DNA of 64,000 nucleotides from CBDIDH01 sp965277595 (GCA_965277595.1 CBDIDH010000002.1:4464001-4528000), one strand, 5' to 3'; positions 44,993 through 54,287 are shown, numbered from the stretch's first letter. A program made the numbers and translations. The notes: generated by a model from the sequence alone, not told the origin.

Positions 44993-46375
44993 TTATCCTC
45001 CCGAGGGAACCTTGCGCGACGCCGAGAACAGGTCGAAAAGGCTTTTCGGCTGGCGACGCGTCGTGGGCGTCGGCGCGGACGCGGGCGTCGCCGCGATCGA
45101 TTGGGGAAGGACGGTTTCCTCGGCCGAGGCGCGACGCAAGGATGGGTCCACCGTCTGGATCGGCGCGACCGGCGGCGCCGGGGTGTACGGCGGGGCCGTC
45201 GATCGGATCACGACGGCCGATCGGCGTCCCTTCGCCCTCGTCTCCGCGTCGGCCGAGGTTGGTCCCGACGCCTTCTTGAGCGCACTGAAGAGGCTCCGGC
45301 TTCCTGTCGGCAAGGTTCGATCTCCGAGCGGCGCGTTCTGGGTCGCGGCGAGCAACCGGCGGGCGTCGTCGATCAAGACCGCGTCGGGCGTCTCGGCCAG
45401 AGTCTCCTCAAAAGTGGCCGCCCTTGAGCCTAACTGGTACGAGGCCGGAAATTCGCGGCGGGGCGACTCCGACGGCCTCTCTCGCGGAGCCGGGGGCGGC
45501 GGTACATATCGGCCCACGCAGTGGCTTAATGCGTACCAGGCCGCGGCCTTCACCCGCTCGGAACGTTCGGGCGGATTGCCGTCGGAATCCGAGCACTCGA
45601 CCACCAATTTCAGAGCGGCGATGGTTTTTTTCGTGCAGCAACAACCCGTCCCAAGAGCCCTGGCCGCGGCATACCGCACGCACTCGTTGCGGTCGGCCCG
45701 GAGCCGATCGACGAGCGTGCCCTCGGCCTCGGGCCAGTACCGGCAATCGACCGTGGCGAGATATTCAATGGCGGCGATTCTCGCCTTGGCGTCGGCTTCC
45801 TCGGCCTTGATCTTGGCCGCGACCCCTTCCGCGCCCCCTTGCTGCGATTGCGCCGCGAGTGCCGCGGCCGATGGTGGCGGGCAACAACTTCCAATCAAAC
45901 CCCCCGTCAGCGCCGAGAGGGGTTTCGTTCCATTATTGACGAGCGTTCCCAGTTGCGACGAGCAGAATTTCGCCTTGCACATCGCCAGGTTCGACTTCGA
46001 CAGCCCGAGAAAGCTCCAGAGCGTTTTCGGCTGCGCCCCGGCCGCTCCCGCGGCTCCCGCAACCGTCGAGGCTCCCGGCACGGCCCCGGCCCCCGCGCCC
46101 GCCCCCGCTCCCGACAACGCATCCAGACTCGACGCTCCCCCGGCCGACGGCAAGGCTCCCGCGCCCGGCAAAGCCCCCGCGGCGCCCGAGAGTGCCCCGG
46201 CGTCGGGAATCGCTCCCGCCCCGGGAATCGCCCCGGCCGACGGAATCGAACCCACGCCCGGAAGCGAGGAGGCACCCGGGATGCTCGGAATACTCGGAAT
46301 GGCATCCTGCGCCCGGCTCGCCGCATTCACGACCAGACCCAGCAGCGCGGCCAGTGCGATGGCTCCTCGATTCAT
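44993..46375 (-). CDS. Secreted HEAT-repeat-like protein with Gly/Ala/Pro-rich linker
   Basis: 460 aa from ATG 46375. The signal peptide (MNRGAIALAALLGLVVNAASRA) is followed by about 95 residues of short repeats (IPGAGAIPDAGALSGA...). A Cys-rich helical region then follows (MCKAKFCSS; GSCCPPPSA; AIEYLATVDCRYWPEAEGTLVDRLRADRNECVRYAAARALGTGCCC; SHCVGRY), which looks like HEAT repeats stabilised by disulfides. Family unknown to me beyond HEAT. It is transcribed divergently from the Cys-rich/beta-barrel-like gene at 46661. Confidence 0.72.
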   Translation of the reverse strand: MNRGAIALAALLGLVVNAASRAQDAIPSIPSIPGASSLPGVGSIPSAGAIPGAGAIPDAGALSGAAGALPGAGALPSAGGASSLDALSGAGAGAGAGAVPGASTVAGAAGAAGAQPKTLWSFLGLSKSNLAMCKAKFCSSQLGTLVNNGTKPLSALTGGLIGSCCPPPSAAALAAQSQQGGAEGVAAKIKAEEADAKARIAAIEYLATVDCRYWPEAEGTLVDRLRADRNECVRYAAARALGTGCCCTKKTIAALKLVVECSDSDGNPPERSERVKAAAWYALSHCVGRYVPPPPAPRERPSESPRREFPASYQLGSRAATFEETLAETPDAVLIDDARRLLAATQNAPLGDRTLPTGSRSLFSALKKASGPTSADAETRAKGRRSAVVIRSTAPPYTPAPPVAPIQTVDPSLRRASAEETVLPQSIAATPASAPTPTTRRQPKSLFDLFSASRKVPSGG

Positions 46376-46660
46376 CTCGGTCTGGCCCTCGGAAGGAGAT
46401 GCCGCAAGATCGCCGAAAAGGCTCAACATCAGATGCCCACGATTCCGATCATCGGCCGTCTGAACAGGCGGACTTTAACGATTTTTTCGAGATTGCCGAC
46501 AGCGACGATTGCCGGGATTTTCCCCCGTTCAAATCGAGATGATTCGTTCTTGACGCCCTTCGAGCGGCTCCGTATAACTCGCCCCGACCTCCCGGCGAGG
46601 GCTTTAAAAACGAGTCTTCACCGAACATGTCTTTAGACGTGATTTCCCTTGATCCTCTTG

Positions 46661-48292
46661 ATGCCCGGAACGTCGGGCAGATCGGTGTCGAGCGTCGTGT
46701 CACGAATCGAACGAAACCACTGGCAAGGCTTCCGGCGAACGCGGACGCTCGTCGGTTCGTGGTTTGCGCCGTCGGTCGTGATTGTTCTGCTCGGTCTCGG
46801 CTCGATTTCTGGCCCGCTCGCCAGCGCCGCCGATCCGACCACGCCGCCGAGCCGCCGGACCAGCACGCGGACGTCGGCCCCGCGTCGCGGCGCCCCGAGA
46901 GCCGACGAACTCCCGCCGCTTCCGCCTTCACTCGCCTCCCCGCCCACAACCCAACGCGCGGCGGTCCGTCAGGTCAGTGCCGAGCCCGCGCCAACAACAA
47001 CCGCGGCGCCGATTCCTCTGGAGATCACCGACGCGGCTCCGATTATTGACGAGACGCCTCCGCCCCCGATGCCGGGCCTTCCCGATTCACCGCGGACGCC
47101 GACCTTGCCGATGTCTCAGATTCCCAACGCTTCGCCGGGAGTTCAAACCTTCGCGCCGGGTTCGTTTTCGACGCCGATTCGCCCGGGCTTCGCCCCGATG
47201 GCTCCGGCCGAATGCGCGACCTGCGGCAATGCCGGCCGGACGCTCGGCCCCGACGCGGTCCCGCCGTTCACCTGTCCGCACGGCGGTTGCGGGGCGGGGG
47301 GCTGCGTGCCGGGGGGCAAACCTTGCTATCAGTGCCAGGCTCACACGTTTGTCGGCCGGTTCGTGGCGAACCTTTATGAATGCCTTTGCTGTCCCGATCC
47401 GTGTTACCAACCGCGCTGGATTCCCGAGGCGAACGCCGCCTTTTTCGTCGATTACGCCCGACCGCGCACCATTACCCGGTTCCGGTACGATCACGCTCCC
47501 GACCTTCTCTTTCCCGACCGCTCCGAATACTTCTGGGCGCGCGACGACGGCAAGGGGGCCGGCCCTCAGCCGCCGCACGCCTTTCCCAAGCCCGGCTCTA
47601 GCCACCCGTATCATCCTGGTCTCACGCCGGTTCAGTACAAGGGCGAGCGGAGCGTCCGCTATGATCAACTCTCGCTCTACCAGGAGATTGCCACGGCCCG
47701 GGCCAGCGTCTTCCTCGAATACTTCTACCGATCCAACTTTCCCTTATTGACCCCGCACACGGCCGGTTTCGGCGACCTGACCGTCGGCACGAAATCGCTG
47801 CTCGTGGACTGCGAGTTGATCCAGTTGACCTTCCAGACCAAGACCTTTATCCCCACGGGCGCGGCGTCGAGCGGCCTGGGCACGGGGCACGTCTCGCTGG
47901 AACCTTCGCTTTTGACCTCGATTCGGATCGCCTCCGAGACCTATTTTCAGGGCCAGCTTTCCGAATGGATTCCGCTCGGCGGCGATCCCGGGTTCGCCGG
48001 CTCGATCATTCACTATCACGGCAGCGTAAACCATTGCCTTTACCGCGTCACACCCGACGTACCGATCATCGGTACGCTCGAAGCCGTCGGCTATACGTTC
48101 CAGAGTGGAGCGTATACCGATCCCGTGCTTGGCATTCAGAAGTCGAGTGGGTTCACCTATTTCAGCGTCGGCCCTGGCCTTCGCGTCTCCGTCTGCAACA
48201 ATCTCGACTTTGGCGTCGGCGCCTCCTTCCCGACGACCGATCCTCACTGGGGCAACCCCTTGATTCGCGCGGAGCTTCGGATTCTTTATTGA
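46661..48292 (+). CDS. Exported Cys-rich / outer-membrane-like hypothetical protein
   Basis: 543 aa from ATG 46661 (TTG 46649 is also possible). A hydrophobic signal region (APSVVIVLLGLGSISGPLASAAD) is followed by a Pro/Thr-rich stretch of about 120 aa. A Cys/Gly cluster (CATCGNAG, CPHGGCGAGGCVPGGKPCYQCQ, CLCCPDPC) leads to a C-terminal 300 aa of alternating strands ending ..PLIRAELRILY, typical of beta-barrel proteins. Probably an envelope protein; function unknown. The heptamer array begins 3 bases after its stop. Confidence 0.7.
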   Translation: MPGTSGRSVSSVVSRIERNHWQGFRRTRTLVGSWFAPSVVIVLLGLGSISGPLASAADPTTPPSRRTSTRTSAPRRGAPRADELPPLPPSLASPPTTQRAAVRQVSAEPAPTTTAAPIPLEITDAAPIIDETPPPPMPGLPDSPRTPTLPMSQIPNASPGVQTFAPGSFSTPIRPGFAPMAPAECATCGNAGRTLGPDAVPPFTCPHGGCGAGGCVPGGKPCYQCQAHTFVGRFVANLYECLCCPDPCYQPRWIPEANAAFFVDYARPRTITRFRYDHAPDLLFPDRSEYFWARDDGKGAGPQPPHAFPKPGSSHPYHPGLTPVQYKGERSVRYDQLSLYQEIATARASVFLEYFYRSNFPLLTPHTAGFGDLTVGTKSLLVDCELIQLTFQTKTFIPTGAASSGLGTGHVSLEPSLLTSIRIASETYFQGQLSEWIPLGGDPGFAGSIIHYHGSVNHCLYRVTPDVPIIGTLEAVGYTFQSGAYTDPVLGIQKSSGFTYFSVGPGLRVSVCNNLDFGVGASFPTTDPHWGNPLIRAELRILY

Positions 48293-48294
48293 GA

Positions 48295-48392
48295 TTGCCC
48301 TTTGCCCTTTGCCCTTTGCCCTTTGCCCTTTGCCCTTTGCCCTTTGCCCTTTGCCCTTTGCCCTTTGCCCTTTGCCCTTTGCCCTTTGCCCT
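48295..48392. repeat. Tandem heptanucleotide array (TTGCCCT)14
   Basis: Fourteen perfect tandem copies of the 7-mer TTGCCCT cover 98 bases between two convergent genes, 3 bases after the stop of the + strand gene and 38 before the stop of tssBC. Perfect copies imply recent expansion by slippage. The array reads as an out-of-frame PFALCPL peptide in spurious open frames. Confidence 0.95.
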
Positions 48393-48430
48393 AAATTTCC
48401 ATCCACGGAACGCGGGCAGGCGGCTGACGA

Positions 48431-50293
48431 TCAATCATCTTCGTCATCGGAATCGCCCTTGGAGCCGGAACCCCCTTCAAGTTCGGCCATGAGCGCGGCA
48501 ATCTCGGGGTCCATTTCCTCGGCGGGTTCGGATTCAGGCTCAGCTTCAGAATCAGGCTCGGACGTGGAACCGCCGTCGAGTTCGGCCATCAATGCGGCAA
48601 GCTCGGGGTCCATCGCCTCTTCGGGTTCGGGTTCAGAATCGGGTTCGGGTTCAGGTTCGGGCGTGGAACCGCCTTCAAGTTCGGCCATCAATGCGGCAAG
48701 CTCGGGGTCCATTTCCTCTTCGGCAGGAGCGTCGTCGTCGTCGTCCGCTGCCGCGCTGGTCGTGGACGTGCCATCGATCTCGGCCATGAGCGCGGCAAGT
48801 TCGGGGTCCATCGTGTCGTCGGCGGGAGTTGAGGCGGGTGGTTCCTCGTTCGAGGCTCTGGCGGGCTCGTCGGCGGCGCGCGGGGGCGGGATCGGCGGCG
48901 GGGCGTAGGGGGCGAAGTCGGCGGAGGGGGTCGTGGCCGTTGAATCGCCGACGGAATCATAAGGGGTTGTCGATGGCTTGGCGTAAGGGTTCGCGGCATT
49001 CGGGAGCGTTCCGAACGACGCGACCGAACCGGTTCCGGGTCCCGATTTCGGAAGGTTCACGGTCCCCTTCTGACCCCACCGGCCCAGCAGCGGGACCGAC
49101 TTTTCCCCTTTTTTGGGAAGGGCCAAAGAGCCAATCCGCGCCATCTCCGCGGCGTCGCGCCCCTTGACGCAGAGCAGGGGCATCAGGCCAAGACCCGCCA
49201 GTTTCTCGGCCGAGGGGCGGATCAGGCGGGTCTCGGCGATCACGGAAACCGGCTCGTCGTCCTCGTCGCGGGTGACGTGCATCACCATCCCGCCAAGATC
49301 CAGAATCGCCCCCGGCTGAAAGGCCCAGCCGTCCTTCGCGAACGACCTGGCCATCAAGACCGCGCAGGCGAGCGCCGAGTTGCCCCAGAGATAGCCCGAC
49401 CAGCCGTTCGGACCGGGATATTCCTCGTATTCAAAGGCGTCGATCGTTCGGGTCGCCTCGCCATAAGGAGCGCGAAGCAAGAACCGAGGGGCGACCAGGC
49501 CGAGCATCGACGATTCGGGAAGCTGGCGAAGCGCATCCCAGGCTTCGGCGTCGTCGTCGTTGAGTGTGAACGAGAGATCGAGAATTTTTGATCCGACCCC
49601 CGCCAGAAACGGCGCCGAGGCTTGTCGGGCAATCCGGGCGATCCGCCCGAGAATGGCCGCGTCGGCCGCGTTCGGCTCGAAAAGAGCGAGGCCGACGATC
49701 ACCGTCCACGGATCAAGCTCGCCTTTCGAGGCCGGCTGATCGACGAGAATCTGATAAAGACCTGTTTCTTCAAGCTGGTCGGCCGATGCGAGATCCGCCC
49801 GCATTTCCTCGGCCGAGAGGTCAATCAGGCGGACCTCGACGGGTCCACATTTCGCGATCCCTTGCAAGAGCCAGTCCACCCCGCGCCAGGCCGATTCCAG
49901 AGTTTGAAAGGCCGGATCATGAACGATCGCATTCATCAGCGCGGTCTTGTCCTCGCGGTCGAAGCAATCGCCAAAAGCGCTGATTCGGCCGTGAATCGCG
50001 TCGGGATGAAAGTCGTCGAGTTCTCGAAAGGCCAGCGCCACGGTTCCGGCCTCGGTCTCTGTCTTGACCTCGATCGCCGGGGCCGACTTGACGATCAGGT
50101 CGTCAAGATTGCCGCGATCGACCTTACGCGCTCGCCTCCGGCCAATCTCTTCCGACGTCCCGATCAGACCGCGAGCACCCCGGCCGCTGAAATCGCCGAG
50201 AACCGCGATCCGAAACGGCGTGTCGCTCTTCGGCGGATCGGCGCCGACTCTCTGGTCGCTGGTCATGTTTCCGAACGAAAAGCGGATCGACAT
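48431..50293 (-). CDS. TssB-TssC-like contractile sheath fusion with acidic C-terminal repeats
   Basis: 620 aa. Residues 1-110 match the TssB pattern (FRIAVLGDFSG, DRGNLDDLI, LAFRELDDFHPDAI). About 115-400 match TssC (FQTLESAWRGVDWLL, APRFLLRAPYGEATRTIDAFEYEE, LWGNSALACAVLMARSFA). The usual TssC C-terminal third is not evident. A Gly/Pro linker leads to four ~33-residue acidic repeats containing MDPELAALMAEL. It should form or join the T6SS sheath; the repeats could bind a partner such as ClpV or a baseplate protein (inference). It lies away from tssA and vgrG, separated by other genes. Confidence 0.8.
   Translation of the reverse strand: MSIRFSFGNMTSDQRVGADPPKSDTPFRIAVLGDFSGRGARGLIGTSEEIGRRRARKVDRGNLDDLIVKSAPAIEVKTETEAGTVALAFRELDDFHPDAIHGRISAFGDCFDREDKTALMNAIVHDPAFQTLESAWRGVDWLLQGIAKCGPVEVRLIDLSAEEMRADLASADQLEETGLYQILVDQPASKGELDPWTVIVGLALFEPNAADAAILGRIARIARQASAPFLAGVGSKILDLSFTLNDDDAEAWDALRQLPESSMLGLVAPRFLLRAPYGEATRTIDAFEYEEYPGPNGWSGYLWGNSALACAVLMARSFAKDGWAFQPGAILDLGGMVMHVTRDEDDEPVSVIAETRLIRPSAEKLAGLGLMPLLCVKGRDAAEMARIGSLALPKKGEKSVPLLGRWGQKGTVNLPKSGPGTGSVASFGTLPNAANPYAKPSTTPYDSVGDSTATTPSADFAPYAPPPIPPPRAADEPARASNEEPPASTPADDTMDPELAALMAEIDGTSTTSAAADDDDDAPAEEEMDPELAALMAELEGGSTPEPEPEPDSEPEPEEAMDPELAALMAELDGGSTSEPDSEAEPESEPAEEMDPEIAALMAELEGGSGSKGDSDDEDD
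48470..48830 (-). repeat. Four ~99-bp repeats coding acidic 33-residue units in the sheath gene
   Basis: On the + strand the segment TCGGCCATnnnnGCGGCAAnn-TCGGGGTCCAT recurs at about 48482, 48581, 48681 and 48780, with intervals of 99-100 bases. Translated on the minus strand, each gives (E/D)xMDPE(L/I)AALMAE(L/I)(D/E)G followed by a Ser/Glu/Pro linker. Confidence 0.85.
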
Positions 50294-50357
50294 CAGAACG
50301 ACCCCCAGTCAAGAATTCACGATGCGGCGGTCGCGTCCTGGACGCTCAATTTCAATC

Positions 50358-50464
50358 AAGGACCGATGACCAATGACCGAAAAAGCCTGAATCAAAACCT
50401 TCGGCTTGATGCCTTGAACCGGCCTTCACTCCTCGGTCATCGGTCATTGGTCCTTGGTCATCAT
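50358..50464. repeat. Inverted GATGACC/GGTCATC repeat between the sheath gene and the antiporter
   Basis: The left arm (50358-50383, GACCGATGACCAATGACCG) and right arm (50433-50464, CGGTCATCGGTCATTGGTC plus a further copy) are complementary across about 50 bases. It lies 65 bases upstream of the sheath gene start and 17 bases past the antiporter stop, where it could end or process the antiporter transcript. Confidence 0.8.
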
Positions 50465-50480
50465 CCGAAACCTCGTCCCG

Positions 50481-52664
50481 TCAGACCGTCGCCGGTCGAC
50501 CGCCGTGAGGGGCCGCGACGGACTGAGACTGAGGACGAGGGGCGGTCCGAACGACCAGAACTGGGCAACCGGCCGCGTCGGCGAGGGCCTCGGTCGGTCG
50601 GCCGAAGTCGCGGGTCGTCGCCCAGTCGGCGCCGACGGCGATCACCGCGGCCGAGGCGTCGTCAAGCTCGCGCGAGGCGAGTTCACGGCCATCGCCGTCG
50701 GCAAAAACGGGGACGACCCAGAGCCCCGTTTCGCGTCGGAGTTCATCGGCCCGGTTCGCCAGGGCCTCCGATGCGGCCGTGCCCGAAACTCCATTGCGGG
50801 CCGCTCCGCCGGTGCTGACCAGCCGGATCGGCGCCGAGAGGCTCTGAGCCAGGTCGACACCCAACTGAATCGTCGCCTCGCCCGCCTTCGGGTCGGTCAG
50901 GACGACGGCCACCGGCTTCTCCGACGCGGTCGGCACGCCGCGCCCCTCGCGGTCGACGAGCACCGCGACGTCGCACGGAGCCAGCTCAAACGTCTTCAAA
51001 ACAAGGGCCTGAACCACGTGTCGGGCGAGAGAGGCGCGATGCCAGCCCAGCAAGATCGCGTCGCAATGCTGGTCGGCGGCGATCCGGGCAAGGTCCGGCC
51101 CGACCGCGTCGGAGAGGAAGGAGATCGGCCGGGCCAGAACGTCCGAGGCTCCCGCCTGCTCGACCAGCGGCCTCATTGACTCCACGGCCGCGGCCACCTG
51201 GCTTTCCACTTCGAGCAAACCGGTGTGAAACTCGGGGGCTCGCGGCGTCGGGATCAACCGAACCAGGAGCAACTCGGCGGGGCGTCGGCCGCCGGTCATC
51301 CGCAAGGCCGCATCCACAAGGTGAGGGGCATTCAAGGGGTTGCCAATCGCCACCAGAACCCGCGCCGCGGGGCGTGATTCCTCACCCCCCGACCCGATCA
51401 GGTCGGCCACGAGTTCGTCTCGGGAAACCAGGCGATTGACGATCGGCGCGGCCATCACGGTCGTCGCCAGGGCCATGATGACCATCATCGCGAAGGTCCG
51501 GTCCGAGAGCACGCCCAGGCTCAGGCCGATCGAAAGAATGACCAGTTCCGTCAACCCCCGCGTGTTCATCAAGGCCCCGATGATGACCGCGTCCTTGCTC
51601 GACGACCCCGTCAGCTTCGCGGCCAGACCCGTGCCGACGAACTTGCCGACGGTCGCCGTCAGCAGGATCAGCAAGAGCCAGCCGAGCAGCGAGACGTTGT
51701 TGAGCGCGAAGAGGTTCGTCCGCAATCCCGTCACCGCGAAGAAGACGGGAAGGAGGACGACGACGGTGAAGTCTTCGATCTTCTCGGTCAGTTCGCGGGC
51801 CATGCCCGACCCCTTGGGCATCACCGCGCCGAAGACAAAAGCTCCGAAAATGGCGTGAATGCCGATCTTTTCGGTGGCCAGGGCCGAGAGCAAGACGCCC
51901 ACCAGGGCAATCGCGACGTGGTCGACCGAGAGCCGGCCGAGTTCCAGGTAGCGCCGTTCGAGGATCATCAGGAGGCGTCGGACGAGCGTGAACATGACGA
52001 TCACGAAAACGATCGTGAGCATCAAGGCGGGCGCGGCCTTCGCCGCCGACCCGTTCTTTGTCAGGCCGATCACCGCGGCGAGCAAGATCCAGGCAATCGC
52101 GTCATCGACGGCCGCGGCGCAGAGGGCGCTGATGCCGACGGGAGCCTTGTAAAGACCCGTCTCGACCATGATCCGGGCCAGGATCGGAAAGGCCGTGATG
52201 CACATCGCCGAACCGAGAAAGAGCGAGAAGGTCAGGACCGCGGGCGGGTGCGATGTGCCCTCCTGAAAGACCCCGAGGGCGTTGACCGTCGAGAGCGGCC
52301 AGCCCAGAAGCATCCCCAGGAAAAACGGCGCGGCGATCCCGCTGAGCGAGATCAAAAGAGCGCGTCGGCCTTCCTTTTTCATCAGGCCGGTGTCGAGTTC
52401 CAGGCCGACGAGGAACATGAAGAAAACCAGGCCGAGGTCGGCGATCTCCTTGAGCGGAACCTCGCGCGGAAAGAGCCAGGCGGGAACGCTCGGGGCGATT
52501 CGACCCAGAACCGTCGGCCCCAGAAGCATTCCCGCGACAACCTCACCGACGACCGCCGGCTGACCGACCCGACGCGCCAAGGCCCCGAGAGCGCGCGCGG
52601 CGACGATGATGATGATCAGGTCGGCGAGCAAAAATAAGAGAATCTCGATCTCGGCCGCCTTCAT
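50481..52664 (-). CDS. CPA2 (Kef-type) cation:proton antiporter with C-terminal USP domains
   Basis: 727 aa. Thirteen or so TM helices include VGEVVAGMLLGPTVLG, LGLVFFMFLVGLELD, AAAVDDAIAWILLAAV (the DD ion-binding pair) and ALMNTRGLTELVIL. After residue ~440 the soluble tail has two universal-stress-protein-like halves (RVLVAIGNPLNAPHLVDAAL; AVVLTDPKAGEATIQLGVDLA and GCPVLVVRTAP). It should exchange K+ or Na+ for H+, with the USP region possibly sensing ATP or another nucleotide. It is on the minus strand amid T6SS genes without an obvious functional tie. Confidence 0.9.
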   Translation of the reverse strand: MKAAEIEILLFLLADLIIIIVAARALGALARRVGQPAVVGEVVAGMLLGPTVLGRIAPSVPAWLFPREVPLKEIADLGLVFFMFLVGLELDTGLMKKEGRRALLISLSGIAAPFFLGMLLGWPLSTVNALGVFQEGTSHPPAVLTFSLFLGSAMCITAFPILARIMVETGLYKAPVGISALCAAAVDDAIAWILLAAVIGLTKNGSAAKAAPALMLTIVFVIVMFTLVRRLLMILERRYLELGRLSVDHVAIALVGVLLSALATEKIGIHAIFGAFVFGAVMPKGSGMARELTEKIEDFTVVVLLPVFFAVTGLRTNLFALNNVSLLGWLLLILLTATVGKFVGTGLAAKLTGSSSKDAVIIGALMNTRGLTELVILSIGLSLGVLSDRTFAMMVIMALATTVMAAPIVNRLVSRDELVADLIGSGGEESRPAARVLVAIGNPLNAPHLVDAALRMTGGRRPAELLLVRLIPTPRAPEFHTGLLEVESQVAAAVESMRPLVEQAGASDVLARPISFLSDAVGPDLARIAADQHCDAILLGWHRASLARHVVQALVLKTFELAPCDVAVLVDREGRGVPTASEKPVAVVLTDPKAGEATIQLGVDLAQSLSAPIRLVSTGGAARNGVSGTAASEALANRADELRRETGLWVVPVFADGDGRELASRELDDASAAVIAVGADWATTRDFGRPTEALADAAGCPVLVVRTAPRPQSQSVAAPHGGRPATV

Positions 52665-52903
52665 CGTCGCACCTCGCGGGACCAGGCTCTGGGCGTGTGA
52701 AGCGGCCGGGTTGAGCCGGTCCCTTTCACGATAAGGAAGGAGCCCGATTCAAGGAGTCGGCCAGTGGACCCTTTGAATCTGCGTCAGGGCGGGCTAAAAA
52801 CTATCATGAGAAAGAGCGCCGGGCAACGGCCCGGTGCGCGGCTTTGAACATAGTGAACGGGACGTTACGTCCCGAAACGACCTGGTCCGAGGATCTGACG
52901 ACG

Positions 52904-53320
52904 ATGCCGAAGGTGAATTACGACAATGTTGAGCCCAATATCGCCGAGGTTGACGTCGATGGGACCGAGGTCCGCGTCAAGTGGAAGTGCCCTGTTTCGG
53001 GGAGCGTCGTCTGCGAGTCATCCGCCGCGATGAAGCCCGCGACCTCGACCGCCCGCGCCGCCTCGACGCAGGTCAAGAAAACCTTGCTTTACGAGGTGAT
53101 GGTCGCCTTCAACCGGTTCATCTCATCGACCTTTGGCGGCACCGCGGGGCGTATCGCGGCGTCGGCGACGACGATGGCCAGGGCAGGGGCCGACCGCGCC
53201 GTCGGCAAACCCGTTTACAACACGGCGACGGAACACGCGGCCGTTGTTGACGCCTTTCGGAAGGTCGAAAACCGGTTCAAGTGGGACGAGGACCGCGAGC
53301 TTTTCATCAACGCCTCGTGA
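52904..53320 (+). CDS. Hypothetical soluble protein (138 aa)
   Basis: ATG 52904 is preceded by GAGG about 11 bases upstream. The N-terminal half has strands with VRVKWKCPVSGSVVCESSAAM (two Cys that could bind metal); the C-terminal half is helical, with a small-residue-rich stretch (FGGTAGRIAASATTMARAGADRAVG) and an acidic end. No family recognised. It is transcribed away from the antiporter and towards the PAAR gene (convergent, 33 bases apart); a T6SS link is possible only by location. Confidence 0.65.
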   Translation: MPKVNYDNVEPNIAEVDVDGTEVRVKWKCPVSGSVVCESSAAMKPATSTARAASTQVKKTLLYEVMVAFNRFISSTFGGTAGRIAASATTMARAGADRAVGKPVYNTATEHAAVVDAFRKVENRFKWDEDRELFINAS

Positions 53321-53353
53321 TGAGACGGCCCCTCTGGTTTCGACCAGAATGGT

Positions 53354-53656
53354 TTAGCCGCCAATGAGGACGGTTGGCAGGCCCAGGACGATCGCCCCGC
53401 CGTGAGCGCAGGAATCACCCATGCGCGCGGCGGGGAGACCGCTGATGAGGACGGTCATCGACCCCTTGACGATGGTGTCGGGGGGTCCGACGCAGACGGC
53501 CATGTCGGTCGCCCGAGCTGACGGCAGGCCGCCGATCAGGACGGTGATCGCCGCTGGCGGCAAGATCGGGCCGCCGACGTGCGGGATCGGCGGAATGCCC
53601 GGGTTCACCATCGGGCAGGCGTGCATATCCGTGATTCGCGCGGCCGGCTGGCCCAT
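53354..53656 (-). CDS. PAAR-domain spike-tip protein
   Basis: 100 aa from ATG 53656, with AGGAG 9 bases upstream. Repeated PAAR motifs: MGQPAARITDMHACPM, VLIGGLPSARATDMAVC, VLISGLPAARMGDSCAHGG and PTVLIGG, with the His/Cys residues that bind Zn2+ at the tip. It sharpens the VgrG spike of a T6SS and carries no C-terminal toxin. It is last in the minus-strand run vgrG - 194-aa gene - PAAR, 46 bases after its neighbour. Confidence 0.93.
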   Translation of the reverse strand: MGQPAARITDMHACPMVNPGIPPIPHVGGPILPPAAITVLIGGLPSARATDMAVCVGPPDTIVKGSMTVLISGLPAARMGDSCAHGGAIVLGLPTVLIGG

Positions 53657-53702
53657 CGGCGGAAACTCCTTTTTTGTCAGAAGCGGAACGAGTGATCGGC
53701 CT

Positions 53703-54287
53703 CTATTTCTCCGGCCAGGTGAGCCGCCCTTCGGCGACGCCGAGGCCCAGGTCAATTAGCCTGCGTTGACGTTGGTCGGTCAGGCCATCCTCGCCGATCG
53801 TCGCGGCCATCTTCGCGGCGCAGGCGACGGCGAGCGCCGCGTGGTGTTCGCCGGGCGGAACCTCGGGGAGGTCGGCCGGTGCCAGACTGCCGCCGCTGGC
53901 GAAGACCGCCGCGCCCGCCGCTCCCGAAGGGTGGCCCAGGCCAACGGCATCGGCCGCGGCCTTGGCCTGTCTTCGGTTCGGATCGGTCGGGTTGACGACC
54001 CACGCCTCGGCCGCCTTCAAGGCACTGGCAACCAGTGGTTTCGGTTCCGGCCCGACAGCCTCCCGGGTGCAGAGGCAGGCCCACCAGACGGCCTCGCGCT
54101 TGGGCAGGGCATACGCCAGGAACGTCTCGGCGTCGGCCCAGAGCGCGGCCGACGCGAGATTCTCCACGTAAGCCGCGGGGCTGACTCCCTCGACGGGCAC
54201 GCCCGCCGCCTTCTCGGAGAGTTCAAACCGGCGGCAGACCTCGGCCGCATCTTTGGCCTCGATCTTCTTCAAGGGCCGGTCGGCCAT
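53703..54287 (-). CDS. T6SS-linked protein of unknown function (DUF6931-like)
   Basis: 194 aa. A helical, soluble protein with YALPKREAVWWACLCTREA, AWVVNPTDPNRRQAKAAADAVG and a C-terminal LTDQRQRRLIDLGLGVAEGR segment. It fits my recollection of DUF6931, found beside PAAR/VgrG genes, but this needs a profile check. GGGGAGA lies 8 bases before ATG 54287. Sandwiched between vgrG and the PAAR gene, it is likely an adaptor or chaperone for spike loading (inference). Confidence 0.7.
   Translation of the reverse strand: MADRPLKKIEAKDAAEVCRRFELSEKAAGVPVEGVSPAAYVENLASAALWADAETFLAYALPKREAVWWACLCTREAVGPEPKPLVASALKAAEAWVVNPTDPNRRQAKAAADAVGLGHPSGAAGAAVFASGGSLAPADLPEVPPGEHHAALAVACAAKMAATIGEDGLTDQRQRRLIDLGLGVAEGRLTWPEK

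Noticed and set aside
43784..45427. 547-aa + strand open frame
   Set aside because: Antisense to tssA and the HEAT-like gene; Arg/Gly-rich shadow.
48295..48392. Coding repeat peptide (PFALCPL)n
   Set aside because: Lies after the stop of the + strand gene and before the stop of the minus-strand sheath gene; the frames that include it are spurious.
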